Below are positions 1 to 9,018 of a stretch of 64,000 nt of DNA, one piece after another. The stretch comes from Deltaproteobacteria bacterium. GTDB taxonomy: Bacteria; Desulfobacterota; Desulfobulbia; Desulfobulbales; Desulfurivibrionaceae. The notes under the pieces were generated by a model that worked only from the letters and a program-made list of their open reading frames with translations, ran no database searches and was not told the DNA's origin. The stretch lies in contig DUZW01000007.1 in assembly GCA_013349295.1 (NCBI GenBank), positions 43,423 to 107,422 of the forward strand. Reading direction: 5' to 3'. Made by a program: the position numbers and the translations under genes. The number at the start of each line of letters is the position of its first letter. Within the stretch, counting starts at the first letter, position 1.

Positions 1-1016
1 TCCTTCAGGGCATGGCGACCGGAATGCTTGCCCAGCACTATGTTGCCGGTGGAGATTCCGATATCAACAGGATTCATGATCTCGTAGGTGGTCCGCTCCT
101 TGAGCACCCCGTCCTGATGTATCCCGGATTCGTGGGCAAAGGCATTGGCCCCGACAATGGCCTTGTTGGGCTGCACCGGCATTCCGGTGATGGTGGTGAC
201 CAACCGACTCGTGGGATAGATGTGCTCGGTTACGATATCGGTATGCACCTGCATCTGGTCGGCGCGGGTACGAATAACCATGACCAGCTCTTCCATGGCC
301 GTATTGCCGGCCCTTTCCCCAAGACCATTGATGGTTGACTCCACCTGCCGCGCCCCATGATTAATGGCAGCAAGGGAATTGGCCACAGCCAAGCCGAGAT
401 CATTGTGGCAATGGACACTGAGCACAGCCTTATGAATATTTGGGATATTCTCGATGAGATAACTGATCTTACGGCCGAACTCATCGGGCAGTGCATAACC
501 GGTTGTATCGGGAAAATTCAAGGTCGTGGCTCCGGCGTCGATTACCGCGGCAAAGACCTTGCAGACAAAATCAAGATCACTGCGCGAAGCATCTTCTGCG
601 GAAAACTCCACATTGCTCGTGTATTTCGCGGCGTGACGAACCGATGCCACAGCCAGTTCCAGCACCTGATCCCGGTTCATCTTCAGCTTATGCTTAAGAT
701 GAATGTCCGAGGTTGCCAAAAAAGTGTGGATTCTTGGATTTTCTCCAGCCTTGAGGGCCTCCCAGGCCCGGTCAATATCCTTGACGTTACAACGGGCGAG
801 GCCGGCGATCTGCGCACCACGGATATTTTCCGCGATATTTCGCACACACTCGAAATCACCAGGGGAAGCCACGGGAAAACCGGCTTCAATCACGTCCACC
901 TTCAACTTGACCAGTTGCTGGGCCAGCCGAAATTTTTCCTGCATATTCATGCTTGCACCGGGCGATTGCTCACCATCACGCAAGGTGGTATCAAAAATAA
1001 CTATTTTATCAGACAT
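1..1016 (-). CDS. leuA: 2-isopropylmalate synthase (C-terminal part outside window)
   Basis: Condenses 2-oxoisovalerate with acetyl-CoA, the first committed step of leucine synthesis. Read on the minus strand, the protein opens [20 protein letters not shown], the metal-binding and substrate-binding signature of the DRE-TIM (HMGL-like) barrel family. It continues with a [18 protein letters not shown] stretch carrying the HxH metal ligands, and with NGLGERAGN. The start ATG at 1016 is preceded by a GAGAGG ribosome site. The frame is open to the window edge (about 338 codons), so the C-terminal regulatory domain is not seen. It is the last visible gene of the ilvB-ilvN-psd-pssA-leuA run. Family assignment is very secure. 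Confidence 0.96.
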   Translation of the reverse strand, partial: MSDKIVIFDTTLRDGEQSPGASMNMQEKFRLAQQLVKLKVDVIEAGFPVASPGDFECVRNIAENIRGAQIAGLARCNVKDIDRAWEALKAGENPRIHTFLATSDIHLKHKLKMNRDQVLELAVASVRHAAKYTSNVEFSAEDASRSDLDFVCKVFAAVIDAGATTLNFPDTTGYALPDEFGRKISYLIENIPNIHKAVLSVHCHNDLGLAVANSLAAINHGARQVESTINGLGERAGNTAMEELVMVIRTRADQMQVHTDIVTEHIYPTSRLVTTITGMPVQPNKAIVGANAFAHESGIHQDGVLKERTTYEIMNPVDIGISTGNIVLGKHSGRHALK

Positions 1017-1074
1017 CGCAGCACCATTCCTCTCAGTCCCGACAACACAAACGAAATGCTGTCCGAAACCAAGT

Positions 1075-1848
1075 TTATACCGAATTTCTTTCTTCTTTCA
1101 CGGCAGGTTTCCTGCCCTTGACCACCAAACGGTACCCCGCCGCCAGCGGTCCGGATAGAACGTAACCGGCCCCCATAACAAAAAGAGTAACCTGCGGTTC
1201 GGTGGCAAGGACCATGATGAGCACAACCATCCCGACCAGAACCTTGAATTTTTGAGCCCGGTCAGTTTCCACATGCTTGAAACTCTGATATTTCACGGAA
1301 CTGACCATGAGATAGGAAAGACCGTAAACGGTTCCCAGCACGATAAAATTTCGCAAGGTTCCGCTGATATCAAAAAAACTGCAGAACATAACCGAAGCGG
1401 CGATCATGCCACCGGCTGCGGGACACGGCAAGCCGGTGAATTCGTTATTGGTCGAAGTGGTATCCTGGGAATTGAACCTGGCCAGCCGCAAAGCCGTGGT
1501 CGCTACATAGAGAAAAGCCGCCAGCCAGCCATAACGTCCATAAGGTCGAAGCACCCACTCATAGGCCAACACCCCGGGGGCCACACCAAAGGCCACCAGA
1601 TCGCACAGGGAATCGTACTCCATGCCAAACTTACTGGTAGTGCCGGTAAGACGGGCAACCCTGCCATCAAGGCCGTCGAAAACACCGGAAATAATTATTG
1701 CCACGGCTGCATGAAAAAACTGTCCGTTAATTGCCGCAACTATGGCGTAAAATCCGCTAAAAAGACTTGCCGTGGTAATGATGCTCGGCAACATGCAGAT
1801 TTTACCCTTTGAGGAAATAACATCTTCGGCTTTATGATGCCTGTTCAT
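1075..1848 (-). CDS. pssA: CDP-diacylglycerol--serine O-phosphatidyltransferase
   Basis: Integral membrane enzyme that makes phosphatidylserine from CDP-diacylglycerol and serine. The CDP-alcohol phosphatidyltransferase signature DGxxxR...GxxxD...D is present as DGLDGRVAR followed by [10 protein letters not shown]. Several hydrophobic segments follow, and the length (about 257 residues) fits the subclass II bacterial form. I place the start at the ATG at 1848 because GGAGGAG lies directly before it. An in-frame ATG four codons upstream (1860) has no ribosome site. It sits directly downstream of psd, which decarboxylates its product, so the two give phosphatidylethanolamine. Confidence 0.94.
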   Translation of the reverse strand: MNRHHKAEDVISSKGKICMLPSIITTASLFSGFYAIVAAINGQFFHAAVAIIISGVFDGLDGRVARLTGTTSKFGMEYDSLCDLVAFGVAPGVLAYEWVLRPYGRYGWLAAFLYVATTALRLARFNSQDTTSTNNEFTGLPCPAAGGMIAASVMFCSFFDISGTLRNFIVLGTVYGLSYLMVSSVKYQSFKHVETDRAQKFKVLVGMVVLIMVLATEPQVTLFVMGAGYVLSGPLAAGYRLVVKGRKPAVKEERNSV

Positions 1849-1943
1849 GTGCTCCTCCATTCTATATTGTTCGCAAACATCGCAATGTTCGCCCTCCTAT
1901 CCTAAATAGAATATTGAAAAAAGAATTTTCTGCATAGGAGTTA

Positions 1944-2588
1944 TCAAGGAAGGTAGCCTAGAACCGTCTCACCGGCCCTCACTTTCTGGCCGACCGAGAT
2001 TTCCAACTGAATCTGCTGCGGAAGATACAGATCAACCCTTGAACCAAAACGAATCAGACCAAAGCGCTCTCCGCGCATCAACCTGTCACCCTTTCCAGCC
2101 CAACAGACAATGCGCCGGGCAATAAGGCCGGCCACCTGGACAACCGCGATTTTACGGTTGCCCCTTGTTTCCAGGGTAAGGGCGCAAGCCTCGTTTTCCA
2201 AGGCTCCGCGTTCGGTATTGGCCGAAAAAAACATGCCCGGAAAATACTGTACTTTGGTAATGGTTCCCGGACATGGAGACCTATTCACATGCACATTAAA
2301 GACATTCATGAAGATGCTGACCTTGTAGACATGCTCCTTCACGAACTTGTCGTCAAAAACCTTCTCAATGAGGATAACCTTGCCATCAGCCGGAGAAACC
2401 AGCACATCCTCATCCTCAGGGGAAATCCGTTCCGGGTCCCGAAAAAAGTACAGGACAAAGGCCGTGGTGAACAAGGCCAGCAACGCGCTGAAATCATAAC
2501 CCAAAACGGCAAGAACCAGAGTTGTCAATGCCGCAAAGCCGATGAACGGATATCCTTCAAGGGCCACAGGGACTTGTGGTTTTTTCAT
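1944..2588 (-). CDS. psd: Phosphatidylserine decarboxylase proenzyme, short type
   Basis: Converts phosphatidylserine to phosphatidylethanolamine using a pyruvoyl cofactor made by self-cleavage. At 214 residues it is the short archaeal/deltaproteobacterial type. It has an N-terminal membrane hairpin (residues about 15-50), then FFRDPER and SPADGKV, the histidine-bearing NVFNVHVNRSPCPG segment, and a RFGSRVDLYLP motif whose Gly-Ser bond is the expected cleavage point that yields the pyruvoyl subunit. A ribosome site AGGAA precedes the ATG. It lies between ilvN and pssA in the same transcription direction. Confidence 0.94.
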   Translation of the reverse strand: MKKPQVPVALEGYPFIGFAALTTLVLAVLGYDFSALLALFTTAFVLYFFRDPERISPEDEDVLVSPADGKVILIEKVFDDKFVKEHVYKVSIFMNVFNVHVNRSPCPGTITKVQYFPGMFFSANTERGALENEACALTLETRGNRKIAVVQVAGLIARRIVCWAGKGDRLMRGERFGLIRFGSRVDLYLPQQIQLEISVGQKVRAGETVLGYLP

Positions 2589-2716
2589 GCGTTTCCTGTC
2601 TCACGGCAAAATGGTTTTCTTGAGGGCCGTTTCGTTTCGGCCCATATAAAAATGAACTGACAAACCGCGGTTACAGTCTGCCAGTTCATCTGCGAACCCT
2701 ATCTGTACGGGAAAAA

Positions 2717-3199
2717 TTACGACTTGGGAGCCCGGGTCATGGCAATGGTCCCGGAACGGACAATCTCCTGTATCCCAATGGGACGCAGAATATCAATCAC
2801 CGCCTGAAGCTTGCTCGCCTTGCCGGTAAGTTCCACAACATAGCTCTTTGGCCCGACGTCAATCACCTTTCCCCGAAAGATATCAACAATCCGCAAAACC
2901 TCGGCCCTGGTGTGCGCCTCGGCCTTTACCCGGATCAGGGCCATCTCCCGTTCAACATTATCATGCTCGCACATATCGGTGACTTTGATAACATCAATGA
3001 GCTTGTGGAGCTGCTTGGTAATCTGCTCAATGATTGTATCCTCGCCGGAGGTCACCAGGGTCAGACAGGAAACATCCGGCTCAAGAGTCTGAGCCACGGA
3101 CAGGCTTTCGATGTTAAAACCCCGGCCACTGAAAAGGCCCGTGACTCGGGACAGAACTCCGGGTTTATTTTGCAAGAGTACGGAAATGGTATGTTTCAT
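2717..3199 (-). CDS. ilvN: Acetolactate synthase small (regulatory) subunit
   Basis: Regulatory partner of IlvB that confers valine feedback inhibition. It is 160 residues, the usual length. An ACT domain covers residues 1-75 with NKPGVLSRVTGLFSGRGFNIESLSV, the ligand-binding turn, and a C-terminal small-subunit domain follows. AGGA lies six bases before the ATG. It follows ilvB by 116 bases, and that gap holds a hairpin repeat. An ilvC gene, which often comes next in related operons, is not present here. Confidence 0.95.
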   Translation of the reverse strand: MKHTISVLLQNKPGVLSRVTGLFSGRGFNIESLSVAQTLEPDVSCLTLVTSGEDTIIEQITKQLHKLIDVIKVTDMCEHDNVEREMALIRVKAEAHTRAEVLRIVDIFRGKVIDVGPKSYVVELTGKASKLQAVIDILRPIGIQEIVRSGTIAMTRAPKS

Positions 3200-3265
3200 C
3201 GCGCTATCCTTTTTAAGCCGTTGTAAGCAAAGAAGATGACCAACCGATTAACCAAAACGGCATAT

Positions 3266-3315
3266 GAAGCCGTAACGAAATGGCCATAATGATCAAGTTG
3301 TCTCGTGACGGCTCC
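3266..3315. repeat. Degenerate hairpin element, copy A of a dispersed repeat
   Basis: The ilvB-ilvN gap carries the 16-mer GCCGTAACGAAATGGC (3269-3284) followed after about 20 bases by a partly complementary arm CTCGTGACGGCTCC. The same 16-mer and the same ACGGCTCC ending recur at 31615-31661, where the two arms pair perfectly. This copy has two mismatches in the stem. Confidence 0.6.
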
Positions 3316-5016
3316 CTAAACCAGCAGCATCTCTGTTGTGGCCTTACCAGCAGGAACCATGGGGTAGACACCTTCTTCCCTGGCAATGACAAAGTCCATA
3401 AACACTGTATTATTGATCTTCAAGGCCTCCCGGATAACCGGCTCTACCTCGCTGGGCTTGGTCGCCCGTAATCCCACCGCGCCATAGGCCTCAGCCACCT
3501 TGACAAAATCCGGGGCAACTTCCATGACGGTCGAGGAGTACTGTTTATTGTAAAACAGCTCCTGCCACTGGCGGACCATGCCCAGATACCCATTGTTCAA
3601 AATGGCCACCTTGACCGGCAATTTTTCCTGCCTGCACGTGGCCAGTTCCTGGATGTTCATCTGGATGGAACCATCGCCGGCAATGTCGATGACAACCTTG
3701 TCCGGTGCGGCCATTTGGGCGCCGATGGCAGCAGGGAAGCCATAGCCCATGACACCGAGCCCCCCTGAGGTGGCAAACTGACGGGGCTTGTTAAAATGAT
3801 AGAACTGGGCGGTCCACATCTGATGCTGGCCGACCTCGGTGGTGATGATTGCATCACCGCCGGTCAATTCATTGAGCTTCTGAATAACAAACTGGGGCTT
3901 GATGATATCGGTTTCTTCCACATAACCAAGGGGATGCTTGTTTTTCCACTCTCGGATCTGCTCATGCCAAGGACGATTCTTTTCCATGCAATCGTCGGCA
4001 TTGAAATCCTTACTCCGTCCGAACCAAGCATTAATAGCGTCCAATGCATGCTTACAGTCAGCCACGATGGGGATATCCACCCGGACGTTCTTGCTGATGG
4101 AGGAAGGATCAATATCAATATGAATGATTTCGGCGTGGGGGGCAAAGGCGTCAACCCGACCGGTAACACGATCATCAAAACGAGCGCCCACCGCAATCAA
4201 CAGATCACAGTTGGCCACGGCCATGTTGGCAAAATAGGTTCCGTGCATGCCCAGCATGCCCATGGACAAATGATCCGTTCCCGGGAAACCGCCAAGTCCC
4301 ATGAGGGTCATGGTAACGGGAATATCGAGCCTTCTGGCCAGTTCGGTCAGTTCCTCATTGGAATCGGAAAGAATAACCCCTCCACCAGCGTAGATCACAG
4401 GTTTTTTGGCCTTAAGCATTGCCTTGCAGGCCTTCTCGATCTGACCGGGATGCGGCTCATAGGTGGGTTTGTAAGTCCGCATACTGATCGGTTTCAGCTC
4501 TGGATAGCCTATCCGGGTGGCCAGAACATCCTTGGGCAGGTCAACCAGGACGGGACCGGGACGACCGGTCTTGGCAAGATGGAAAGCCTCCCGAATAATA
4601 GGCACCAACTCCTCGGCGTTTTTCACCAGATAATTATGTTTGGTGATCGGACGGGTAATCCCGACAATGTCAACCTCCTGAAAGGCATCGTTGCCGATCA
4701 GCTTGGTCGGCACCTGCCCGGTAAAAACGACCAGGGGGATCGAGTCCATATAGGCCGAGGCAATGCCGGTCACCGCATTAGTGGCGCCAGGCCCCGAGGT
4801 AACCAGGGCAACCCCTACTTCTCCCTTGATCCGCCCGTAAGCATCGGCGGCATGGACTGCGGCCTGCTCATGCCGGGTCAACACGTGATGGATTTTATCA
4901 TTTTTCATCAACTCATCATAGACATCGATGAGTGCCCCGCCGGGATAACCGAAGATAACCTCGACTCCATGTTCTTCCAGACACTTGAGGAATGCCTGTG
5001 CTCCTGTGAGTTTCAT
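3316..5016 (-). CDS. ilvB: Acetolactate synthase large (catalytic) subunit, biosynthetic type
   Basis: Thiamine diphosphate enzyme that joins two pyruvates, or pyruvate and 2-oxobutyrate, for valine, leucine and isoleucine synthesis. It is 566 residues, of usual length, with three domains. The N-terminal pyrimidine-binding domain carries the catalytic glutamate in TRHEQAAVHAADAYGR. The central domain is of the FAD/nucleotide-binding type. The C-terminal domain has the ThDP motif GDGS...NN (IAGDGSIQMN, then AILNNGYLG). An AAGGAA ribosome site precedes the ATG. It is the first gene of its run, behind a good sigma-70 promoter that overlaps a palindrome (5133-5162). Confidence 0.96.
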   Translation of the reverse strand: MKLTGAQAFLKCLEEHGVEVIFGYPGGALIDVYDELMKNDKIHHVLTRHEQAAVHAADAYGRIKGEVGVALVTSGPGATNAVTGIASAYMDSIPLVVFTGQVPTKLIGNDAFQEVDIVGITRPITKHNYLVKNAEELVPIIREAFHLAKTGRPGPVLVDLPKDVLATRIGYPELKPISMRTYKPTYEPHPGQIEKACKAMLKAKKPVIYAGGGVILSDSNEELTELARRLDIPVTMTLMGLGGFPGTDHLSMGMLGMHGTYFANMAVANCDLLIAVGARFDDRVTGRVDAFAPHAEIIHIDIDPSSISKNVRVDIPIVADCKHALDAINAWFGRSKDFNADDCMEKNRPWHEQIREWKNKHPLGYVEETDIIKPQFVIQKLNELTGGDAIITTEVGQHQMWTAQFYHFNKPRQFATSGGLGVMGYGFPAAIGAQMAAPDKVVIDIAGDGSIQMNIQELATCRQEKLPVKVAILNNGYLGMVRQWQELFYNKQYSSTVMEVAPDFVKVAEAYGAVGLRATKPSEVEPVIREALKINNTVFMDFVIAREEGVYPMVPAGKATTEMLLV

Positions 5017-5132
5017 GCTCTATTCCTTACCTTTGAATTCAACACGTCTTCCGACTGAAGATCGGATTGCATACCATAAATATGCCGCGCAAAGCAGCGC
5101 ACCGGCAAAAACCTTACAAAACAGGGAATTTT

Positions 5133-5162
5133 GAAATATATTCTGAATATATTTCTTGTCAA
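5133..5162 (-). promoter_or_regulatory. Predicted ilvB promoter with overlapping palindromic operator
   Basis: On the minus strand there is TTGACA (5162-5157), a 16-base spacer and TATATT (5140-5135), a strong sigma-70 match about 110 bases upstream of the ilvB ATG. The -10 box and spacer are almost filled by a perfect inverted repeat with arms GAAATATATTC and GAATATATTTC around one central base (5133-5155). Bound protein there would block polymerase, so a repressor site is the natural reading. I do not recognise the cognate regulator. Confidence 0.6.
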
Positions 5163-5239
5163 GCACGTTTCTGGCTTAAGACCGAAAGAACACAACAAAA
5201 GCGGAAATCGCCCCGTTCGGTTATCGGTAGCCCCAGACG

Positions 5240-6106
5240 TTATAATTCCATGCTGATTAACGGCAGAGCGGCAGAATGCCGCGGTAACCCACCGTACAGT
5301 CGGCCTCGCGCCAAAAATTCCCGTACAGCGGCAACCCCCTCCTCTCCCAGATCAACAGAAAATGGATTCACATAAAGCCCTATATGATCCTTGATAACCT
5401 TGTCGTCAAGCTCCTGGGCGTGACGACGGATATATGACATACCCGCCTCCGGAGCGGCAAAGGCGGAAGAAACACTTGCGCGGATACACCGGTCAATGGC
5501 CTGAATTTTCTCCTTGCCCAATGATCGTTTTGCCGCGATGCCGCCAAGCGGAATGGGAAAGCCTGTCGCCTGCTCCCACCAGGCACCAAGGTCTTGAAGC
5601 ATCAGCAGGCCATGTTCCCGAAAGGTGAAACGGCTCTCGTGGATGATCACTCCGGCATCGACTTCACCTGCCACAATAGCCGGCATAATCTCGTCAAAAC
5701 GCATCACTTTGGTCATCAAGGCAACAGGGGAATACATCTGGAGCAATAGGGCCGCCGTAGTGTACCTGCCGGGGATGGCGATGGTCAGACGTGGAAGCGC
5801 AGTAGCGGAAAAATTTTCCCGTGCGACCAGCAGTGGGCCACAGCCACGGCCAAGAGCGCTTCCAGCCATGAGCAAAACATAACGATCAAGGACATGCCCC
5901 AAGGCGTGAAACGAAAGCTTGGTTACATCAAGCCGCCCGGCAAGAGCCCACTCATTGAGGGTTTCGACATCGGCAAGCACCGCATCTTCAAAGTTGGGAG
6001 CGCCGCAGCAAGTCACCCCATGTACCAGGGCATGAAAAATGAAAGTATCATTTGGACAGGGAGAGAAGCCCAGACTGAGCCTGTTTTTTTCTGGAAGAAG
6101 TGGCAC
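5240..6106 (-). CDS. mqnD: 1,4-dihydroxy-6-naphthoate synthase (futalosine menaquinone pathway)
   Basis: Converts cyclic dehypoxanthine futalosine to 1,4-dihydroxy-6-naphthoate in the alternative menaquinone route. The N-terminal SPCPNDTFIFHALVHG signature is typical of MqnD. The fold is that of periplasmic binding proteins, with no signal peptide. It is 288 residues. The start is a GTG at 6106, 16 bases after the mqnB stop, with AGG upstream. It pairs with mqnB (6123-6776) in the same direction, so the two are probably co-transcribed. The other mqn genes are not in the window. Confidence 0.9.
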   Translation of the reverse strand: MPLLPEKNRLSLGFSPCPNDTFIFHALVHGVTCCGAPNFEDAVLADVETLNEWALAGRLDVTKLSFHALGHVLDRYVLLMAGSALGRGCGPLLVARENFSATALPRLTIAIPGRYTTAALLLQMYSPVALMTKVMRFDEIMPAIVAGEVDAGVIIHESRFTFREHGLLMLQDLGAWWEQATGFPIPLGGIAAKRSLGKEKIQAIDRCIRASVSSAFAAPEAGMSYIRRHAQELDDKVIKDHIGLYVNPFSVDLGEEGVAAVREFLARGRLYGGLPRHSAALPLISMEL

Positions 6107-6122
6107 GGATTTTCTGCCTGAT

Positions 6123-6776
6123 TCAGATGAGCACTATATGATCGACAAGCAGGGAAACGGCTTGTCCGCATTTTCGTATGGCGTCGGCAAGCTGCCAGTT
6201 AGCAGTGTTGCGGTCTTCCACCATGTTGCTGACGCAGCGTACCTCAAGACAGGGCACACCGAATTCCTCGCAGACCCTAGCCACTGCCCCGCCCTCCATA
6301 TTTTCGCAGAGACCGTCATGGGCCGCGCGCAACAGGGCGCCACGCCTTGCCGTGGCAGTAACCCCGTTGACTGTAACAAATACACCTTTTTTACAGCGAT
6401 AATCCTGTTTCTCGAGAATTTCCCAGGCCTGGGCAAGATACCCGGGCTCCAGGGAAAAACCGGCCTTCTGTGCCAATTGCCCGGCAAACGGCTCAATGCT
6501 TTCTTGATGGCAGATACCGAAATCCCCCATAATCTCGCTCTCGGCCAGACAGATATCAAGCAGACCAGCCCCGGAACCGGCATAAGCCCCGGCCACTCCG
6601 AAATTGAGAACTAGGGAGATATCTCCCTTCCCCTCGCACAGCCGCCGGGTAAGCCGAACCGCTGTTTCAAGCGGCCCCACACCCGCGACAAAAAGCTCAT
6701 GGGAATGGCCGGTGTTTTTCCCGGCCAGGGGCAAGGCTTCCATCTCTGTGGCGGCAACCAAAAGAATCATGGACAT
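6123..6776 (-). CDS. mqnB: Futalosine hydrolase
   Basis: Releases hypoxanthine from futalosine in menaquinone synthesis. It is a nucleoside phosphorylase/MTAN-fold protein of 217 residues. Visible motifs are the N-terminal LLVAATEMEALPL, the central NFGVAGAY loop and the purine-binding ENMEGGAVARVCEEFGVPCLEVR segment, whose Glu-Met-Glu-Gly residues position the nucleoside. It could be confused with MTA/SAH nucleosidase, but adjacency to mqnD supports the futalosine role. An ATG two codons further in (6770) is an alternative start; neither has a strong ribosome site. Confidence 0.87.
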   Translation of the reverse strand: MSMILLVAATEMEALPLAGKNTGHSHELFVAGVGPLETAVRLTRRLCEGKGDISLVLNFGVAGAYAGSGAGLLDICLAESEIMGDFGICHQESIEPFAGQLAQKAGFSLEPGYLAQAWEILEKQDYRCKKGVFVTVNGVTATARRGALLRAAHDGLCENMEGGAVARVCEEFGVPCLEVRCVSNMVEDRNTANWQLADAIRKCGQAVSLLVDHIVLI

Positions 6777-6848
6777 CTATCAAGAAAAAATGCAAACCAG
6801 CCACAAGCGCTCAGGCAGATCGCGCCTGAATAGCTCCCCGGCAGGAAA

Positions 6849-7238
6849 CTATCCACGATACGGATGTTGCGCCTCCTCGACATGCATCACCTTCTTGATC
6901 ATATTACCTTTATCAAGAACCACGATCCTTGGCTTGTATCCGGCCAACTCCTCCGGAGCATACAAGGCATAACTGACAATGATAATCAGGTCGCCGGGCA
7001 GCCCCCTCCGGGCAGCCGCACCGTTCAAGCCAATCATTCCGGTACCGGCCTTACCTTCGATCACATAGGTATCAAACCGCTCGCCATTATTGATATTATA
7101 GATGTTCACCCGTTCGAAAGGGTACAGCCCAACGGCGTCCATCAAATCCTTATCCACCGAGAGGCTGCCCTCATAGTTGAGATCAGCCTCAATCACCGTG
7201 GCGCGGTGAATCTTTGATTTTAACATGTATTGCAACAT
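6849..7238 (-). CDS. panD: Aspartate 1-decarboxylase proenzyme
   Basis: Makes beta-alanine from aspartate for pantothenate synthesis, using a self-generated pyruvoyl group. The start at 7238 gives the family-typical beginning MLQYMLKSKIHRATV and places the self-cleavage site Gly24-Ser25 (in NYEGSLSVD) exactly where it is expected. A start 24 bases upstream would overlap panC and add an atypical tail. Length is 129 residues. It follows panC by 10 bases, so the two enzymes feed the same condensation reaction from one transcript. Confidence 0.95.
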   Translation of the reverse strand: MLQYMLKSKIHRATVIEADLNYEGSLSVDKDLMDAVGLYPFERVNIYNINNGERFDTYVIEGKAGTGMIGLNGAAARRGLPGDLIIIVSYALYAPEELAGYKPRIVVLDKGNMIKKVMHVEEAQHPYRG

Positions 7239-7248
7239 TATCGTTCTC

Positions 7249-8097
7249 TCAGTGTTCTTCAAAAAGGTTATCGTTGTCGATCAAGCGGGTTGCCCCGACC
7301 TTTATGGCCATGGCCAAGACCGCGCCTTTTCGCAACACGGCTTGCGGCCGCAAAGTCGCCTGATCAACAAAGCTTACGTACTCAATGGTTACCGACTCCT
7401 GCAGCAAAAGCCACTCCACCTCTTGCAACAGAACCTCCGCCTCGACAAGCCCTTCGCGCACCCGTCTTCTCGCGTGCGCAATGGCCCGAAAAAGGCACAG
7501 TGCAGACTGCCGCTCCGAGGCGGACAGATAGGTGTTCCGCGAGCTCATGGCCAAGCCGTCCGCTTCCCGGACAATGGGGTGACCGACAATCTCCACGTCC
7601 CAGTCAAGATCCGCCACCATTCTCGTGATCACCGCCAGCTGCTGAAAATCCTTTCTCCCAAAAACAGCACAGTACGGCTTGATGATATGGAAAAGCTTGG
7701 CGACCACGGTGGTCACCCCGGCAAAATGACCCGGTCGACTCGCCCCGCAAAGACCGTCCGTCAGACCGGAAACAATCACCCTGGTGCATGCCTCCGACGG
7801 ATACATGTCCCGGGCCTCAGGGGCAAAAAGGACATCCACACCCTCGGTTTCCGCAAGCTGACTATCTCTGGAAAAATCGCGGGGATACCTGCCCAGGTCT
7901 TCGTTGGCCCCAAACTGAATCGGATTCACAAACAGGCTCACCACCGTGCGGTCGGCCTTCTCCCTGGCCTTGCGCATCAAAGACAGATGCCCCTCATGAA
8001 AAAATCCCATGGTGGGCACCAAGCCGATTGTCTGGCCGGCGGCAAGAACCTTATTTGCCCAGCCGCTCATCTCGACAGGTGTGCGAATTATCTCCAT
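7249..8097 (-). CDS. panC: Pantothenate synthetase (pantoate--beta-alanine ligase)
   Basis: ATP-dependent ligation of pantoate to beta-alanine through a pantoyl-adenylate. It is 282 residues, of standard length. The nucleotidyltransferase HIGH-like motif is in PTMGFFHEGHLSLMRKA. Further family segments are FVNPIQFGANEDLGRYPR, FGRKDFQQL and the KMSKS-like SSRNTYLS. Upstream of panD in the same direction. panB, for ketopantoate hydroxymethylation, is not in the window. Confidence 0.96.
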   Translation of the reverse strand: MEIIRTPVEMSGWANKVLAAGQTIGLVPTMGFFHEGHLSLMRKAREKADRTVVSLFVNPIQFGANEDLGRYPRDFSRDSQLAETEGVDVLFAPEARDMYPSEACTRVIVSGLTDGLCGASRPGHFAGVTTVVAKLFHIIKPYCAVFGRKDFQQLAVITRMVADLDWDVEIVGHPIVREADGLAMSSRNTYLSASERQSALCLFRAIAHARRRVREGLVEAEVLLQEVEWLLLQESVTIEYVSFVDQATLRPQAVLRKGAVLAMAIKVGATRLIDNDNLFEEH

Positions 8098-8151
8098 AAG
8101 CTAAACGATACCGACCCTGATTTTCGCGAAAGCAACCGTTAATCTCCAAAC

Positions 8152-8826
8152 TTAAAGCCGGTCAAGCTTAGCCTGGGCCATTTCCTTGACCACCGGAGAA
8201 ACACCTTCTTCGACGACCACCTTGCCATACACCTCTTTTGCCTTGGGCAGATCTTTCTGCAACGCATAAATCCTGGCCATGGCCAGGTTAGCCTCTCCGG
8301 TAAAGCCCTTGATCTCGGCCAAACGCTGATAGGCGGCAAGCGCCTCAGGCAATCCATTTTTATTTTCATAGGCCTGGGCCAGATTCAGCTGCACCAAGGG
8401 GTACACCGGACTCGACTTGGCAAGATCATCACGAACCCCCAGATACACCTTGATCGCCTCATCATACTGCTGCGCATCAAAGGCCATATGCCCCATCTCG
8501 ATCTTTGCCCACATCGCTGCACCGGTCCTGCCATACTCGTCAAGAACCTTTTGCAAAAGCACCTTGCGCTGTTCCGGTGCCCCCTGCCCAATCGCCTCGG
8601 ACAACAGGGCGGCGGCCCGGTCATTTTGCCTGGCCAGATAATAACTGAGAGACGACCAACCAACAATTGCCAACACGCAGCACAACAGGCCGACTATTAA
8701 ATTCCGCCTGTTGTTGCGAATAAAACGGATTGCCTTGGGAGGCAGGTTAAGCTCTTCGAGCAATCCATGTTTCTGTAACGGCTTGTTCAATATCTCTTGT
8801 TGGAAATAGGTATTTTGCTCAGACAT
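8152..8826 (-). CDS. Membrane-anchored TPR protein, YfgM-like
   Basis: 224 residues. A cytoplasmic N-terminal stretch of about 40 residues leads into one transmembrane segment (about 43-63, LIVGLLCCVLAIVGWSSLSYYL), and then tetratricopeptide-like helical repeats run to the end (for example DAQQYDEAIKVYLGVRDDL, NKNGLPEALAAYQRLAEIKG, QKDLPKAKEVYGKV). This layout matches the YfgM/TPR_21 group, whose E. coli member assists the Sec translocon on the periplasmic side. That role is by analogy only. It is divergent from xseA. Confidence 0.7.
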   Translation of the reverse strand: MSEQNTYFQQEILNKPLQKHGLLEELNLPPKAIRFIRNNRRNLIVGLLCCVLAIVGWSSLSYYLARQNDRAAALLSEAIGQGAPEQRKVLLQKVLDEYGRTGAAMWAKIEMGHMAFDAQQYDEAIKVYLGVRDDLAKSSPVYPLVQLNLAQAYENKNGLPEALAAYQRLAEIKGFTGEANLAMARIYALQKDLPKAKEVYGKVVVEEGVSPVVKEMAQAKLDRL

Positions 8827-9018
8827 GCCTCAACCCCTCGCTGTTACACTGCTCACGTTTTCCCCTGAAACAACAAAAATTGCTGCCAATATACCTTTTC
8901 CGCCCAAAAAAAGCATCCGTCATTTTACCCTGCTTCTCCCAACGCTTTTCATATATCCAAGCGGCACTCATAAACAAAATACTTGTACCTGCCATGTCGG
9001 CCATGCTAGGAAATGACC

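Noticed and set aside
12..1121. Plus-strand frames opposite leuA
   Set aside because: The minus strand encodes an unmistakable isopropylmalate synthase that simply runs off the window edge.
3796..5058. Plus-strand open frame of 420 codons opposite ilvB
   Set aside because: Antisense to a complete acetolactate synthase. No family motifs.
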